Assembly (NCBI RefSeq): GCF_007097265.1
Contig: NZ_VJZP01000024.1
Location: forward strand, 1-64,000
Source: Flavobacterium gawalongense
GTDB taxonomy: Bacteria; Bacteroidota; Bacteroidia; Flavobacteriales; Flavobacteriaceae
DNA length: 64,000 bases
Reading direction: 5' to 3'
A program made the translations under genes and the position numbers. Below the pieces are notes generated by a model. The model ran no database searches, was not told where the DNA came from, and was given only the letters and a program-made list of their open reading frames with translations. Shown piece after piece: positions 34,815 through 43,526 of this stretch (its first letter is position 1; each line of letters opens with the position of its first letter).

Positions 34815-37079
34815 ATGGTTACAAAATATAAACACATTGTTTTCTCAATAATTATTTTATTCACTTTGCCTGTAACTTCACAGGTAAAAGCTAAAAAACA
34901 AAACAGTTTAGATTACACTCAATATGTTAACCCTTTGATTGGTTCTGCTGGTCATGGCCATGTTTTTGTGGGTGCTAATGTGCCTTTTGGTGCTGTACAA
35001 CTAGGACCAGTAAATGTTTTTGAGGGTTGGGATTGGTGCAGTGGCTATAATTACGCGAGTAATACGATATTGGGATTTACACATACTCATTTGAGCGGGA
35101 CTGGAATTGGAGATTTGAATGATATTCTTTTATTGCCGGTGTCAGGAAAAGTACCGCTTACCAAAGGAACAAAAGAAGATATGGTTACCGGTTATGGTTC
35201 TTATTTTTCACATAAAAATGAAATTACTAAGCCTGGATATTACAGTGTTTTACTTGATAAATACAAAATAAAAGCAGAGTTAACGGCAACCGAAAGAGTA
35301 GGATTTCATAAATACACTTTTAATTCTAGCGATGATTCCCATATTTTACTTGATTTGGCTGATGGTATTGGTTGGGATAAACCAATGAAAACATTCATAA
35401 AAAAAACAGGAGCCAAGACCATTGTTGGCTATCGTCATTCGAAAGGTTGGGCTGATGATCAACGCGTGTATTTTGCAATGGAATTCTCTGAGCCAATCAC
35501 AACTCTTTCCTTATTCGATAGCACTGCCGTAGTAAAAGGAAATGAAGGAGAAGGCGTCCGTATGAAAGCTATTATTGATTTCAAGCATTTAAAAAACAAA
35601 CAGGTTTTAGTCAAAGTTGGCCTTTCTCCGGTAAGTTATGAGAATGCTTCCGCAAATATAAAAGCGGAGATTCCAAATTGGGATTTTGCTAAAACGGTAA
35701 AAGAAGCCAATTCGAAATGGAATAAAGAATTAAATAAAATTCAGATTAAGGCGGATGAAAAAACGATGAAAGTTTTTTACACTTCCTTGTACCATACGGC
35801 GTTTGCGCCTTCTATTTTTAATGATGCCAATGGCGATTATAGAGGAACAGATAAAAAGGTATATGAGAAGGCAAATTTTACTAATTATACCACTTTTTCG
35901 CTTTGGGATACGTACCGTGCTTTGCATCCTTTGTACACCATTACGCAACCCGATAAAATCAATGATATTGTTAAATCATTCTTGGCAATTTATAAGCAAC
36001 AAGGAAGATTACCGGTTTGGCACTTGATGGGTAATGAAACTAATACCATGAATGGAAATCATTCGATTGCAGTTATTGTTGATGCGTATCTAAAAGGCTA
36101 TCGCGATTATGATACGGCACTTGCGTATGAAGCCATCAAGAAAACGGCGATGCAAACCCGCGACGGAATGGATTATGTTCAAAAACTACAATATATTCCT
36201 GCCGATACCATGTTAGAAACCGTTGGAAACGCTTTGGAATATGCCATCGATGATTGGTGTGTGGCTCAGATGGCAAAAGCCTTGAACAAGACCGAGGATT
36301 TTGCTTATTTTTCAAAAAGAGCCAATCTATATAAACTTTATTTTGATAAAGAAACAACATTTATGAGAGGGAAATTAACCAATGGAAATTGGAGAATGCC
36401 TTTTAACCCGCTTTCATCTGCACATCGCAAAGACGATTATGTAGAAGGAAATGCCTGGCAATACACTTGGTTAGTGCCTCAAGATCCTCATGGTTTAATT
36501 GATTTGTTTGGAGGTGAAGATAAATTCCTAGCGAAGTTAGATGCTCTATTCCTAATAACTGACAAAGTGGAAGGCGAAGAAGCTTCTCCGGATATTAGCG
36601 GTTTGATTGGACAATATGCGCAAGGAAACGAACCCAATCATCATATTCCCTATTTGTACGCGTATGCAGGACAGCCTTGGAAAGCGGCAAAACTGATTCG
36701 TGAAATTGATGATAAATTTTATTCCACAAAACCGGATGGATTATGTGGTAACGAAGATTTGGGACAAATGTCCGCTTGGTATGTTTTCTCTGCAATGGGG
36801 TTTTATTCGGTTAATCCAGCAAATGGTGTTTATGTTTTGGGAAGTCCTTTGGTAAATAATGCTACAATAAATTATAAGGGCGGTATTTCTTTCAAATTAA
36901 CAGCAATAGATAATAGCCGTACCAATATGTATATTCAAAAAGCAGAATATAATGGGAAGCCCTATGCCAAATCCTATATTACTCACGAAATGATTACAAA
37001 AGGAGGAGAATTGAAATTGTATATGGGAAGTAAACCGTCAACTACTTGGGGTGTAAAAAAAGAAGACAGACCAATGTAG
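34815..37079 (+). CDS. GH92 alpha-mannosidase
   Basis: 754 residues with signal peptide (ending VTSQV). GH92 hallmarks: YVNPLIGSAGHGHVFVGANVPFG at the start, the Ca-dependent alpha/alpha-barrel with EGNAWQYTW, and GNEDLGQMSAWYVFSAMGFY near residue 650. GH92 enzymes are Ca-dependent exo-alpha-mannosidases, mostly alpha-1,2 or alpha-1,3. First of two here; they share the fold but differ widely in sequence, so they probably cut different linkages of the high-mannose tree. Likely periplasmic. Confidence 0.93.
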   Translation: MVTKYKHIVFSIIILFTLPVTSQVKAKKQNSLDYTQYVNPLIGSAGHGHVFVGANVPFGAVQLGPVNVFEGWDWCSGYNYASNTILGFTHTHLSGTGIGDLNDILLLPVSGKVPLTKGTKEDMVTGYGSYFSHKNEITKPGYYSVLLDKYKIKAELTATERVGFHKYTFNSSDDSHILLDLADGIGWDKPMKTFIKKTGAKTIVGYRHSKGWADDQRVYFAMEFSEPITTLSLFDSTAVVKGNEGEGVRMKAIIDFKHLKNKQVLVKVGLSPVSYENASANIKAEIPNWDFAKTVKEANSKWNKELNKIQIKADEKTMKVFYTSLYHTAFAPSIFNDANGDYRGTDKKVYEKANFTNYTTFSLWDTYRALHPLYTITQPDKINDIVKSFLAIYKQQGRLPVWHLMGNETNTMNGNHSIAVIVDAYLKGYRDYDTALAYEAIKKTAMQTRDGMDYVQKLQYIPADTMLETVGNALEYAIDDWCVAQMAKALNKTEDFAYFSKRANLYKLYFDKETTFMRGKLTNGNWRMPFNPLSSAHRKDDYVEGNAWQYTWLVPQDPHGLIDLFGGEDKFLAKLDALFLITDKVEGEEASPDISGLIGQYAQGNEPNHHIPYLYAYAGQPWKAAKLIREIDDKFYSTKPDGLCGNEDLGQMSAWYVFSAMGFYSVNPANGVYVLGSPLVNNATINYKGGISFKLTAIDNSRTNMYIQKAEYNGKPYAKSYITHEMITKGGELKLYMGSKPSTTWGVKKEDRPM

Positions 37080-37160
37080 GAATGTTCAGTAGTCAGTTTT
37101 TAGTAATCAGCTATAGTAGATAGTGGCTGAGGTTTTTAAGAATCATTTTATATTAAAATT

Positions 37161-39443
37161 ATGAAAATAAAGAATTTGATTTTTGGTTTAATGTTACTTA
37201 GTGTTGTTGTAAATGCACAGACTAAAGTTATAGATCCAGTAGAATATGTAAACCCTTTGATGGGAACACAATCTTCACCCAATCTTTCCAATGGGAATAC
37301 ATATCCTGCAATTTGCAGGCCTTGGGGGATGAATTTTTGGACACCGCAAACTGGTAAAATGGGTGATGGATGGGCGTATACGTATACAGCTGATAAGATT
37401 AGAGGATTCAAACAAACGCATCAACCTTCGCCATGGATGAATGATTACGGGCAGTTTTCCATTATGCCTGTTACAGGTAAATTAGCTTTTAAAGAAGATG
37501 AAAGAGCCAGTTGGTTCAGTCATAAATCTGAAACCGTGAAGCCTTATTATTACAGCGTATATCTCGCTGATTACGATGTAACTACCGAATTAACCACTAC
37601 CGAAAGAGCGGCACATTTTCAATTTACTTTTCCTGAAAACAAACAATCGGCTATTGTAATTGATGCTTTTGATAAAGGGTCTTATGTTAAGATAATTCCA
37701 TCTGAAAATAAAATTATAGGATACACTACCCGTAATAGCGGCGGTGTTCCAAATAATTTCAAGAATTATTTTGTACTACTATTCGACAAGTCTTTTTCAT
37801 TGAATTATACTTGGAAAGACACAGTTTTGGAAAAAGATAAATTAGAAAATTTAGCCAATCACGCAGGTGCTGTAGTGAGTTTTAAAACTAAGAAAGGAGA
37901 AAAAATTAATGTCAGAGTCGCTTCTTCATTTATAAGTATTGAACAAGCTGAATTGAATTTGAAAATTGAACTAGGGAATGCTTCTTTTGAAAAAACTGTA
38001 GCGGAATCAAAAGAAGAATGGAATAAAGTTTTAGGGAAAGTAAAAGTGGAAGGTGGCAGTGACGAACAATTCAAAACTTTTTATTCTTGTTTGTACCGTA
38101 CCGCTTGTTTTCCTCAAAAACATTATGAAATAGATGCCGCAGGGAAAATTATTCATTACAGTCCGTATAATGGCAAAGTGTTGCCGGGTTATATGTACGC
38201 TGGTACCGGTTTTTGGGATACTTTTCGAGCGTTATATCCTTTGCTAAATTTAGTGTATCCTTCTATAAATAAAGAAATGCAGGAAGGTTTAATTAACGAT
38301 TATAAAGAAGGAGGTTTTTTGCCGGAATGGTCCAGTCCGGGATTTAGAAATGTGATGGTTGGGAATAATTCGGCATCCGTAGTTTCAGATGCTTATATGA
38401 AAGGATTGCGGGATTATGATATCAATACATTGTATGAAGCCTTGTTACATGGAGCCAATAATGAAGGGCCAATGGATGCTGTAGGTAGAAAAGGCGTGGC
38501 GTATTACAATACGTTAGGCTATGTTCCTTATGATGTAAAGATTAATGAAAATGCGGCAAGGACATTAGAATACGCTTATGATGATTTTGCTATTTGGAAA
38601 TTGGCGAAAGCCTTAAACCGTCCCAAAGAAGAAATTAATTTGTTTGAAAAACGAATGATGAATTATAAAAACGTTTTTAATCCATCATTCAAACTCATGA
38701 GTGGAAGAAATAAAGAAGGAAGCTTTCCTGCTAATTTTAATCCTTTCAAATGGGGAGATGCTTTTACCGAGGGAAATAGTTGGCATTACAGTTGGAGTGT
38801 TTTTCATGATGTGCAAGGCTTGGTTGATTTAATGGGTGGCGAAAAGACATTCACTACTAAGTTAGACGCTGTTTTTAGTATGCCTCCTGTTTTTGACGAA
38901 AGTTACTATGGCTCCGTTATTCACGAAATTCGGGAAATGCAAATTATGAATATGGGACAATATGCGCACGGCAACCAGCCTATTCAACACATGATTTATT
39001 TGTATAATTATGCTGGTCAGCCTTGGAAAACACAATACTGGTCCAGAGAAGTAATGAATCGTTTGTACAAATCAACCGCAGATGGTTATTGCGGGGATGA
39101 AGATAATGGACAAACTTCGGCGTGGTATGTTTTTTCAGCGATGGGTTTTTACCCCGTTTGTCCGGCTACAGAAGAGTATGTTCTTGGAGCGCCTTTATTT
39201 AAGAAAGTAACGTTGCAGTTAGAAAATGGAAAAGAAGTAATCATAAATGCTCCTGGTAATTCTGAAGATAATAAATATGTTCAGGAATTAAAATGGAATA
39301 ATGAAACCTACTCTAAGAACTATATCAATCATTTTGATTTACTCAAAGGAACGGTATTGGATTTTGATATGAACGATACTCCTAATAATAAAAGAGGAAC
39401 TTCCGCGAGTAGTTATCCATATTCTTATTCAACTTCAAAATAA
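37161..39443 (+). CDS. GH92 alpha-mannosidase
   Basis: 760 residues, signal peptide ending VVVNAQ. Begins YVNPLMGTQSSPNLSNGNTYP and contains EGNSWHYSW and GDEDNGQTSAWYVFSAMGFY, with all main GH92 blocks. The substrate pocket segment differs from the other GH92 (NLSNGNTYPAICRPWG against GHGHVFVGANVPFG), suggesting a different alpha-mannose linkage. It ends only 4 bp before the GH125 gene, which indicates joint translation. Confidence 0.93.
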   Translation: MKIKNLIFGLMLLSVVVNAQTKVIDPVEYVNPLMGTQSSPNLSNGNTYPAICRPWGMNFWTPQTGKMGDGWAYTYTADKIRGFKQTHQPSPWMNDYGQFSIMPVTGKLAFKEDERASWFSHKSETVKPYYYSVYLADYDVTTELTTTERAAHFQFTFPENKQSAIVIDAFDKGSYVKIIPSENKIIGYTTRNSGGVPNNFKNYFVLLFDKSFSLNYTWKDTVLEKDKLENLANHAGAVVSFKTKKGEKINVRVASSFISIEQAELNLKIELGNASFEKTVAESKEEWNKVLGKVKVEGGSDEQFKTFYSCLYRTACFPQKHYEIDAAGKIIHYSPYNGKVLPGYMYAGTGFWDTFRALYPLLNLVYPSINKEMQEGLINDYKEGGFLPEWSSPGFRNVMVGNNSASVVSDAYMKGLRDYDINTLYEALLHGANNEGPMDAVGRKGVAYYNTLGYVPYDVKINENAARTLEYAYDDFAIWKLAKALNRPKEEINLFEKRMMNYKNVFNPSFKLMSGRNKEGSFPANFNPFKWGDAFTEGNSWHYSWSVFHDVQGLVDLMGGEKTFTTKLDAVFSMPPVFDESYYGSVIHEIREMQIMNMGQYAHGNQPIQHMIYLYNYAGQPWKTQYWSREVMNRLYKSTADGYCGDEDNGQTSAWYVFSAMGFYPVCPATEEYVLGAPLFKKVTLQLENGKEVIINAPGNSEDNKYVQELKWNNETYSKNYINHFDLLKGTVLDFDMNDTPNNKRGTSASSYPYSYSTSK

Positions 39444-39447
39444 TACT

Positions 39448-40908
39448 ATGCAAACACGTAGAAAATTTATAAAAAACACAGGAATTTTATCAGCAGGATT
39501 GTTGGCAATTCAATCAGAAGTTTTTGCTTTTCAGTCAGATATTTTTAATTTTCCAATGAATCAATTCGTTAGTAAACGTCCTCCATTGGCCGAAAGAAAA
39601 TTCACCAGTGAAGCGATTGAAGCGGCTATTGTACGAATCAAAAAACAAATAGCAAATCCCGAGTTGGCTTGGTTGTTCGAAAACTGTTTTCCGAATACAT
39701 TGGATACTACAGTCGATTTTGAAATCATCGATGGAAAACCGGATACCTATGTAATTACTGGAGACATTGATGCGATGTGGTTGCGGGATAGTACCGCCCA
39801 AATTTGGCCTTATCTTCCATTTGTAAAAGAAGATGCTAAACTTGGTGAATTGGTAAAAGGAGTAATCAACCGTCAGACGAAATGCATTTTGCTCGATCCG
39901 TATGCCAATGCTTTTTATAAAGACTTTACCAAAGAAAGTGAATGGAAGAACGATTTAACTAAAATGAAACCAGGTATTCATGAACGCAAATGGGAGATAG
40001 ACAGTTTGTGTTATCCTATCAGACTGGCACATGGTTATTGGGAAAAAACCGGAGATATAAGTTTGTTTGACAAACAATGGAAAGAAGCCATGCTTTTAGT
40101 ATTGCAAACTTTCAAGGAACAACAGCGAATGCATGATAAAGGTCCATATAGTTTTCAGCGAGAAACGGCTTGGGCTACAGACGGAGTTTCTTTAAGTGGT
40201 TACGGCTATCCGGTAAAACCTTGTGGATTGATTGTTTCTACTTTTAGACCAAGCGATGATAGTACTTTGTTTGGGTATTTAATTCCAAGTAATATGTTTG
40301 CTATTGAAGTGCTCGGTTATTTAATGGAGATTTTCTCTTTGCCGGAAATGAAGGATACGGATTTGGTCGCTAAAGCAAAAGAATTGCAGGAACAAGTACA
40401 AAAAGGATTAAAAGAAAACGGAATCATCAAACACCCCAAATTTGGAAAAATCATTGCTTTTGAAGTAAATGGGTACGGTAGTTTTCATATGATGGATGAT
40501 GCCAATGTGCCTTCCTTATTGTCATTGCCTTATTTAGGAGCGATTCAACCGGATAGTACTTTGTATCTTAATACTCGAAAAGTTGTTCTTTCAGAAAACA
40601 ATCCATTTTTCTATAAAGGAAAAGCTGGAGAAGGAGTTGGCGGTCCGCATACTGGCGCTGATACCATCTGGCCAATGAGCATTATTTTGAGAGCAATTAC
40701 CAGTGTAGATGAAAAGGAAATACGAATGTGTATTAGCAATTTGATAAAAACAAATGCCGATACTGGGTTTATGCATGAGTCATTTCATAAAGACGATGTA
40801 ACAAAATTTACGCGTAAATGGTTTGCATGGGCGAATACATTGTTTGGCGAATTGATTGTTCATACGAGTATTAAATATCCTCATATTCTGAGTGATAAAA
40901 ATATTTAG
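39448..40908 (+). CDS. GH125 exo-alpha-1,6-mannosidase
   Basis: 486 residues. Starts QTRRKFIKNTGILSAGLLA, a Tat-type leader typical of Bacteroidota secreted enzymes. GH125 signatures: GDIDAMWLRDSTAQIWPYL, ETAWATDGVSLSGYGYPV and GEGVGGPHTGADTIWPMSI. The family removes alpha-1,6-linked mannose, the branch that GH92 leaves on N-glycans. The gene closes the tight GH92-GH125 block; a hairpin follows at 41015. Confidence 0.93.
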   Translation: MQTRRKFIKNTGILSAGLLAIQSEVFAFQSDIFNFPMNQFVSKRPPLAERKFTSEAIEAAIVRIKKQIANPELAWLFENCFPNTLDTTVDFEIIDGKPDTYVITGDIDAMWLRDSTAQIWPYLPFVKEDAKLGELVKGVINRQTKCILLDPYANAFYKDFTKESEWKNDLTKMKPGIHERKWEIDSLCYPIRLAHGYWEKTGDISLFDKQWKEAMLLVLQTFKEQQRMHDKGPYSFQRETAWATDGVSLSGYGYPVKPCGLIVSTFRPSDDSTLFGYLIPSNMFAIEVLGYLMEIFSLPEMKDTDLVAKAKELQEQVQKGLKENGIIKHPKFGKIIAFEVNGYGSFHMMDDANVPSLLSLPYLGAIQPDSTLYLNTRKVVLSENNPFFYKGKAGEGVGGPHTGADTIWPMSIILRAITSVDEKEIRMCISNLIKTNADTGFMHESFHKDDVTKFTRKWFAWANTLFGELIVHTSIKYPHILSDKNI

Positions 40909-40992
40909 GCATATCAATTACTATGGCATTAGCTTTTAAAATAAACTATTTTTTTAATCCATAAAAAAGCTTGTCTCTATATTTTTTGTTTT

Positions 40993-41044
40993 AAAATCTG
41001 CGTAAATCTGCTAGATCTGCGTGCCTATTTTTTCACGCAGATTT
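40993..41044. terminator. ATCTGCGT array forming a hairpin after GH125
   Basis: AAATCTGCGT-AAATCTGCT-AGATCTGCGTG units are followed by a T run and CACGCAGATTT. ATCTGCGTG (41015-41023) pairs perfectly with CACGCAGAT (41034-41042). It may stop transcription and belongs to the same decamer motif seen at 34711 and in the MITE. Confidence 0.55.
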
Positions 41045-41130
41045 AGTAAAATCCTAATAATTGAGTAATAATTTTTTAAAAGAGAATGCCCTGAGCAATG
41101 GTAATTTAAAAATCAATAAATAATATAAAA

Positions 41131-42219
41131 ATGAAAAGTATAAAATTCCTTTTTTTGTTACTTCTTATTACTAACGGTATAACTGCTCAGAGCAATAAAA
41201 AATTAGCTGTAATTGCGTATTATACGGGTGATGATAAACTAATAAATGAATTTGAGATAAATAAATTGACGCATATTATCTATAGTTTTTGTCATTTGAA
41301 GGATGGTAAATTAAATGTTGATACGGCTAAGGATTCTATCACCATCAAATATTTGGTATCCTTAAAAGCTAAAAATTCGCAACTCAAAATCATGCTGTCT
41401 TTAGGAGGCTGGGGAGGTTGTGCTCCTTGTTCTGATATTTTTTCTACGGCAAAGGGAAGAGCAGTTTTTGCAAAATCGGTACAAGAAGTCAATACTTATT
41501 TTAATTGTGATGGATTAGATTTGGATTGGGAATATCCAACTATAGAAGGATTTTCAGGTCATTTGCATCAAGAAGCTGACAAAAATAATTTTACGGAGCT
41601 TATAACAATTCTTCGTCAAGCTTTAGGGAATAAGAATGAGCTTAGTTTTGCTGCCGGGGGATTCCAGAAATATTTAGACGAATCTGTCGAATGGGAAAAA
41701 ATAATGCCATTGGTTGACCGTGTAAATATTATGAGTTACGATTTGGTAAACGGCTACACAAAGATTACGGGACATCATACGCCACTGTTTAGCACTAAAA
41801 AGGACGAAGAATCTACAGATAAAGTGGTGCGTTATTTATTAAAATTGGGAATACCTGCTAAGAAATTAGTCATTGGGGCGGCATTTTACACCCGACTTTG
41901 GAAAGAGGTAGCTACTATTAATAATGGTTTATATCAATCTGGTGAACCAACTAGTGGTGTGAATTTTAAAGAATATACTACTTCATTTACAGCAGTTAAG
42001 GGTTGGGAATATTTTTGGGACAAAAAAGCAAAAGCACCTTACTGGTATAATAAAAAAGAAAAATTATTTGCTACAGGTGATGATATTTCTTCTGTTAAAG
42101 CAAAAACGAGCTATGCAATACAAAAGAAATTGGGTGGTGTTATGTTTTGGGAACTGGTTTTAGACAGTCCGCGCAATGGGATGTTAGATACTATATATCA
42201 AATAAAAACAGCTAAATAA
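41131..42219 (+). CDS. GH18 glycosidase (chitinase/endo-beta-N-acetylglucosaminidase type)
   Basis: 362 residues, signal peptide ending NGITAQS. TIM barrel with SLGGWGGC and the catalytic DGLDLDWEYP (about residues 127-136, Glu as acid), MSYDLVNG and a C-terminal GGVMFWELVLD. Both chitinases and ENGases share these. In this locus the enzyme most likely cuts between the two core GlcNAc residues of N-glycans; its length and small-insertion pattern are closer to chitinases, so the call remains open. Confidence 0.85.
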   Translation: MKSIKFLFLLLLITNGITAQSNKKLAVIAYYTGDDKLINEFEINKLTHIIYSFCHLKDGKLNVDTAKDSITIKYLVSLKAKNSQLKIMLSLGGWGGCAPCSDIFSTAKGRAVFAKSVQEVNTYFNCDGLDLDWEYPTIEGFSGHLHQEADKNNFTELITILRQALGNKNELSFAAGGFQKYLDESVEWEKIMPLVDRVNIMSYDLVNGYTKITGHHTPLFSTKKDEESTDKVVRYLLKLGIPAKKLVIGAAFYTRLWKEVATINNGLYQSGEPTSGVNFKEYTTSFTAVKGWEYFWDKKAKAPYWYNKKEKLFATGDDISSVKAKTSYAIQKKLGGVMFWELVLDSPRNGMLDTIYQIKTAK

Positions 42220-42340
42220 TTCAATTTGGATATTTTATAATCGGTATTGATCCAATTAAAAAGAACAAATTAATTGATTATGTAAGCGTTTATCAAAAAT
42301 AACGAAAAAGCATATTATCTATAACTTGATAAAAAATAAA

Positions 42341-43423
42341 ATGAAAAAAATTGCAGTATTAGTGTTGGTTTTTACAAGTGTTATTTCTAATGCGCAACAA
42401 GCGGAAAACATCATCATCATAACAACAGACGGGTTTAGATGGCAGGAGCTTTTTAAAGGGATGGATTCATCCATTGCCAATGATCGAAAATTTAATCAGG
42501 GTGACAGCACTTATATTTTTAAAAAATATTGGAGTCATGATGTTAAAGAACGCAGGGAAAAGCTGATGCCTTTTATGTGGTCAGTTGTTGCCGCAAAAGG
42601 ACAATTATATGGCAACAGAAATTATAATAATAAGGTAAATAATGCCAATCCTCACTGGTTTAGTTATCCTGGGTATAGTGAAATAATGACTGGTTATGCT
42701 GATCCCGCAATCAATTCAAATGAATATGAGCCTAACCCTCATGTTACTGTATTGGAGTTTTTAAATCAACAACCAAAGCTGAAAGGTAAAGTAGCTGCTT
42801 TTGGAGCTTGGAAAGCTTTTGATAGAATTCTAAATGAAAAGAGAAGTGGTATACCGGTAACTTCAGCCTTTGATAAAATAGGAGGAAATAACCCAACTGT
42901 GAAACAGAATCTTATCAATAATATGTTGGCTGATTCTTATAAGCCTTGGCATTTGGATGAGTGCTTAGATGTGTTTACACAATATGAAGCTTTAGAGGAA
43001 TTAAAGACCAAGAAGCCAAAAGTATTGTATATCGCATATGGAGAGACAGATGAATGGGCGCATGGCGGACAGTATCGTTCGTATTTAGATGCCGCTCATC
43101 AAGTAGACGCATGGATTAAGCAAATATGGGATTTTGTGCAAAGTGATCCGCAGTATAAAAATAAAACTGCTTTATTCTTTACAACGGATCATGGACGAGG
43201 AGATAAAATTAAAGCGGAATGGACTAGTCACGGCAGTTCTATACAGGATGCATCGGAAATATGGTTTGCAGCAATGGGACCAGAAATTCCCTTTAAAGGA
43301 GAAATAAAAATTGAAGCACAATTATATCAGGAACAATTTGCCCAAACGATTGCTAAACTATTGGGATACACTTTTAAGGCTAATCACCCAATAGCCAAAG
43401 AGATACCAGAAGTATTGAAATAA
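42341..43423 (+). CDS. Alkaline-phosphatase-superfamily hydrolase, secreted
   Basis: 360 residues from ATG 42341 (MKKIAVLVLVFTSVISNAQ, signal peptide). Metal-binding blocks of the superfamily are visible: IIITTDGFRW, FSYPGYSEIMTGYAD (nucleophile Ser/Thr region), YGETDEWAHGG and FFTTDHGRGD. It is of the type I phosphodiesterase/phosphopentomutase-like branch. The substrate is unknown. Within an N-glycan locus it might take phosphate or a phosphodiester off mannose, but that is inference. It is flanked by GH18 and GH20 on the same strand. Confidence 0.75.
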   Translation: MKKIAVLVLVFTSVISNAQQAENIIIITTDGFRWQELFKGMDSSIANDRKFNQGDSTYIFKKYWSHDVKERREKLMPFMWSVVAAKGQLYGNRNYNNKVNNANPHWFSYPGYSEIMTGYADPAINSNEYEPNPHVTVLEFLNQQPKLKGKVAAFGAWKAFDRILNEKRSGIPVTSAFDKIGGNNPTVKQNLINNMLADSYKPWHLDECLDVFTQYEALEELKTKKPKVLYIAYGETDEWAHGGQYRSYLDAAHQVDAWIKQIWDFVQSDPQYKNKTALFFTTDHGRGDKIKAEWTSHGSSIQDASEIWFAAMGPEIPFKGEIKIEAQLYQEQFAQTIAKLLGYTFKANHPIAKEIPEVLK

Positions 43424-43526
43424 TTAACCATTTTTAGATCGATCGACTTTAAGTAGTTGAAACCAGTTAAAATAGGAGGGATGAGAATAAACATCTTTCT
43501 GGATTATCAAAATAAAATATAACCTA

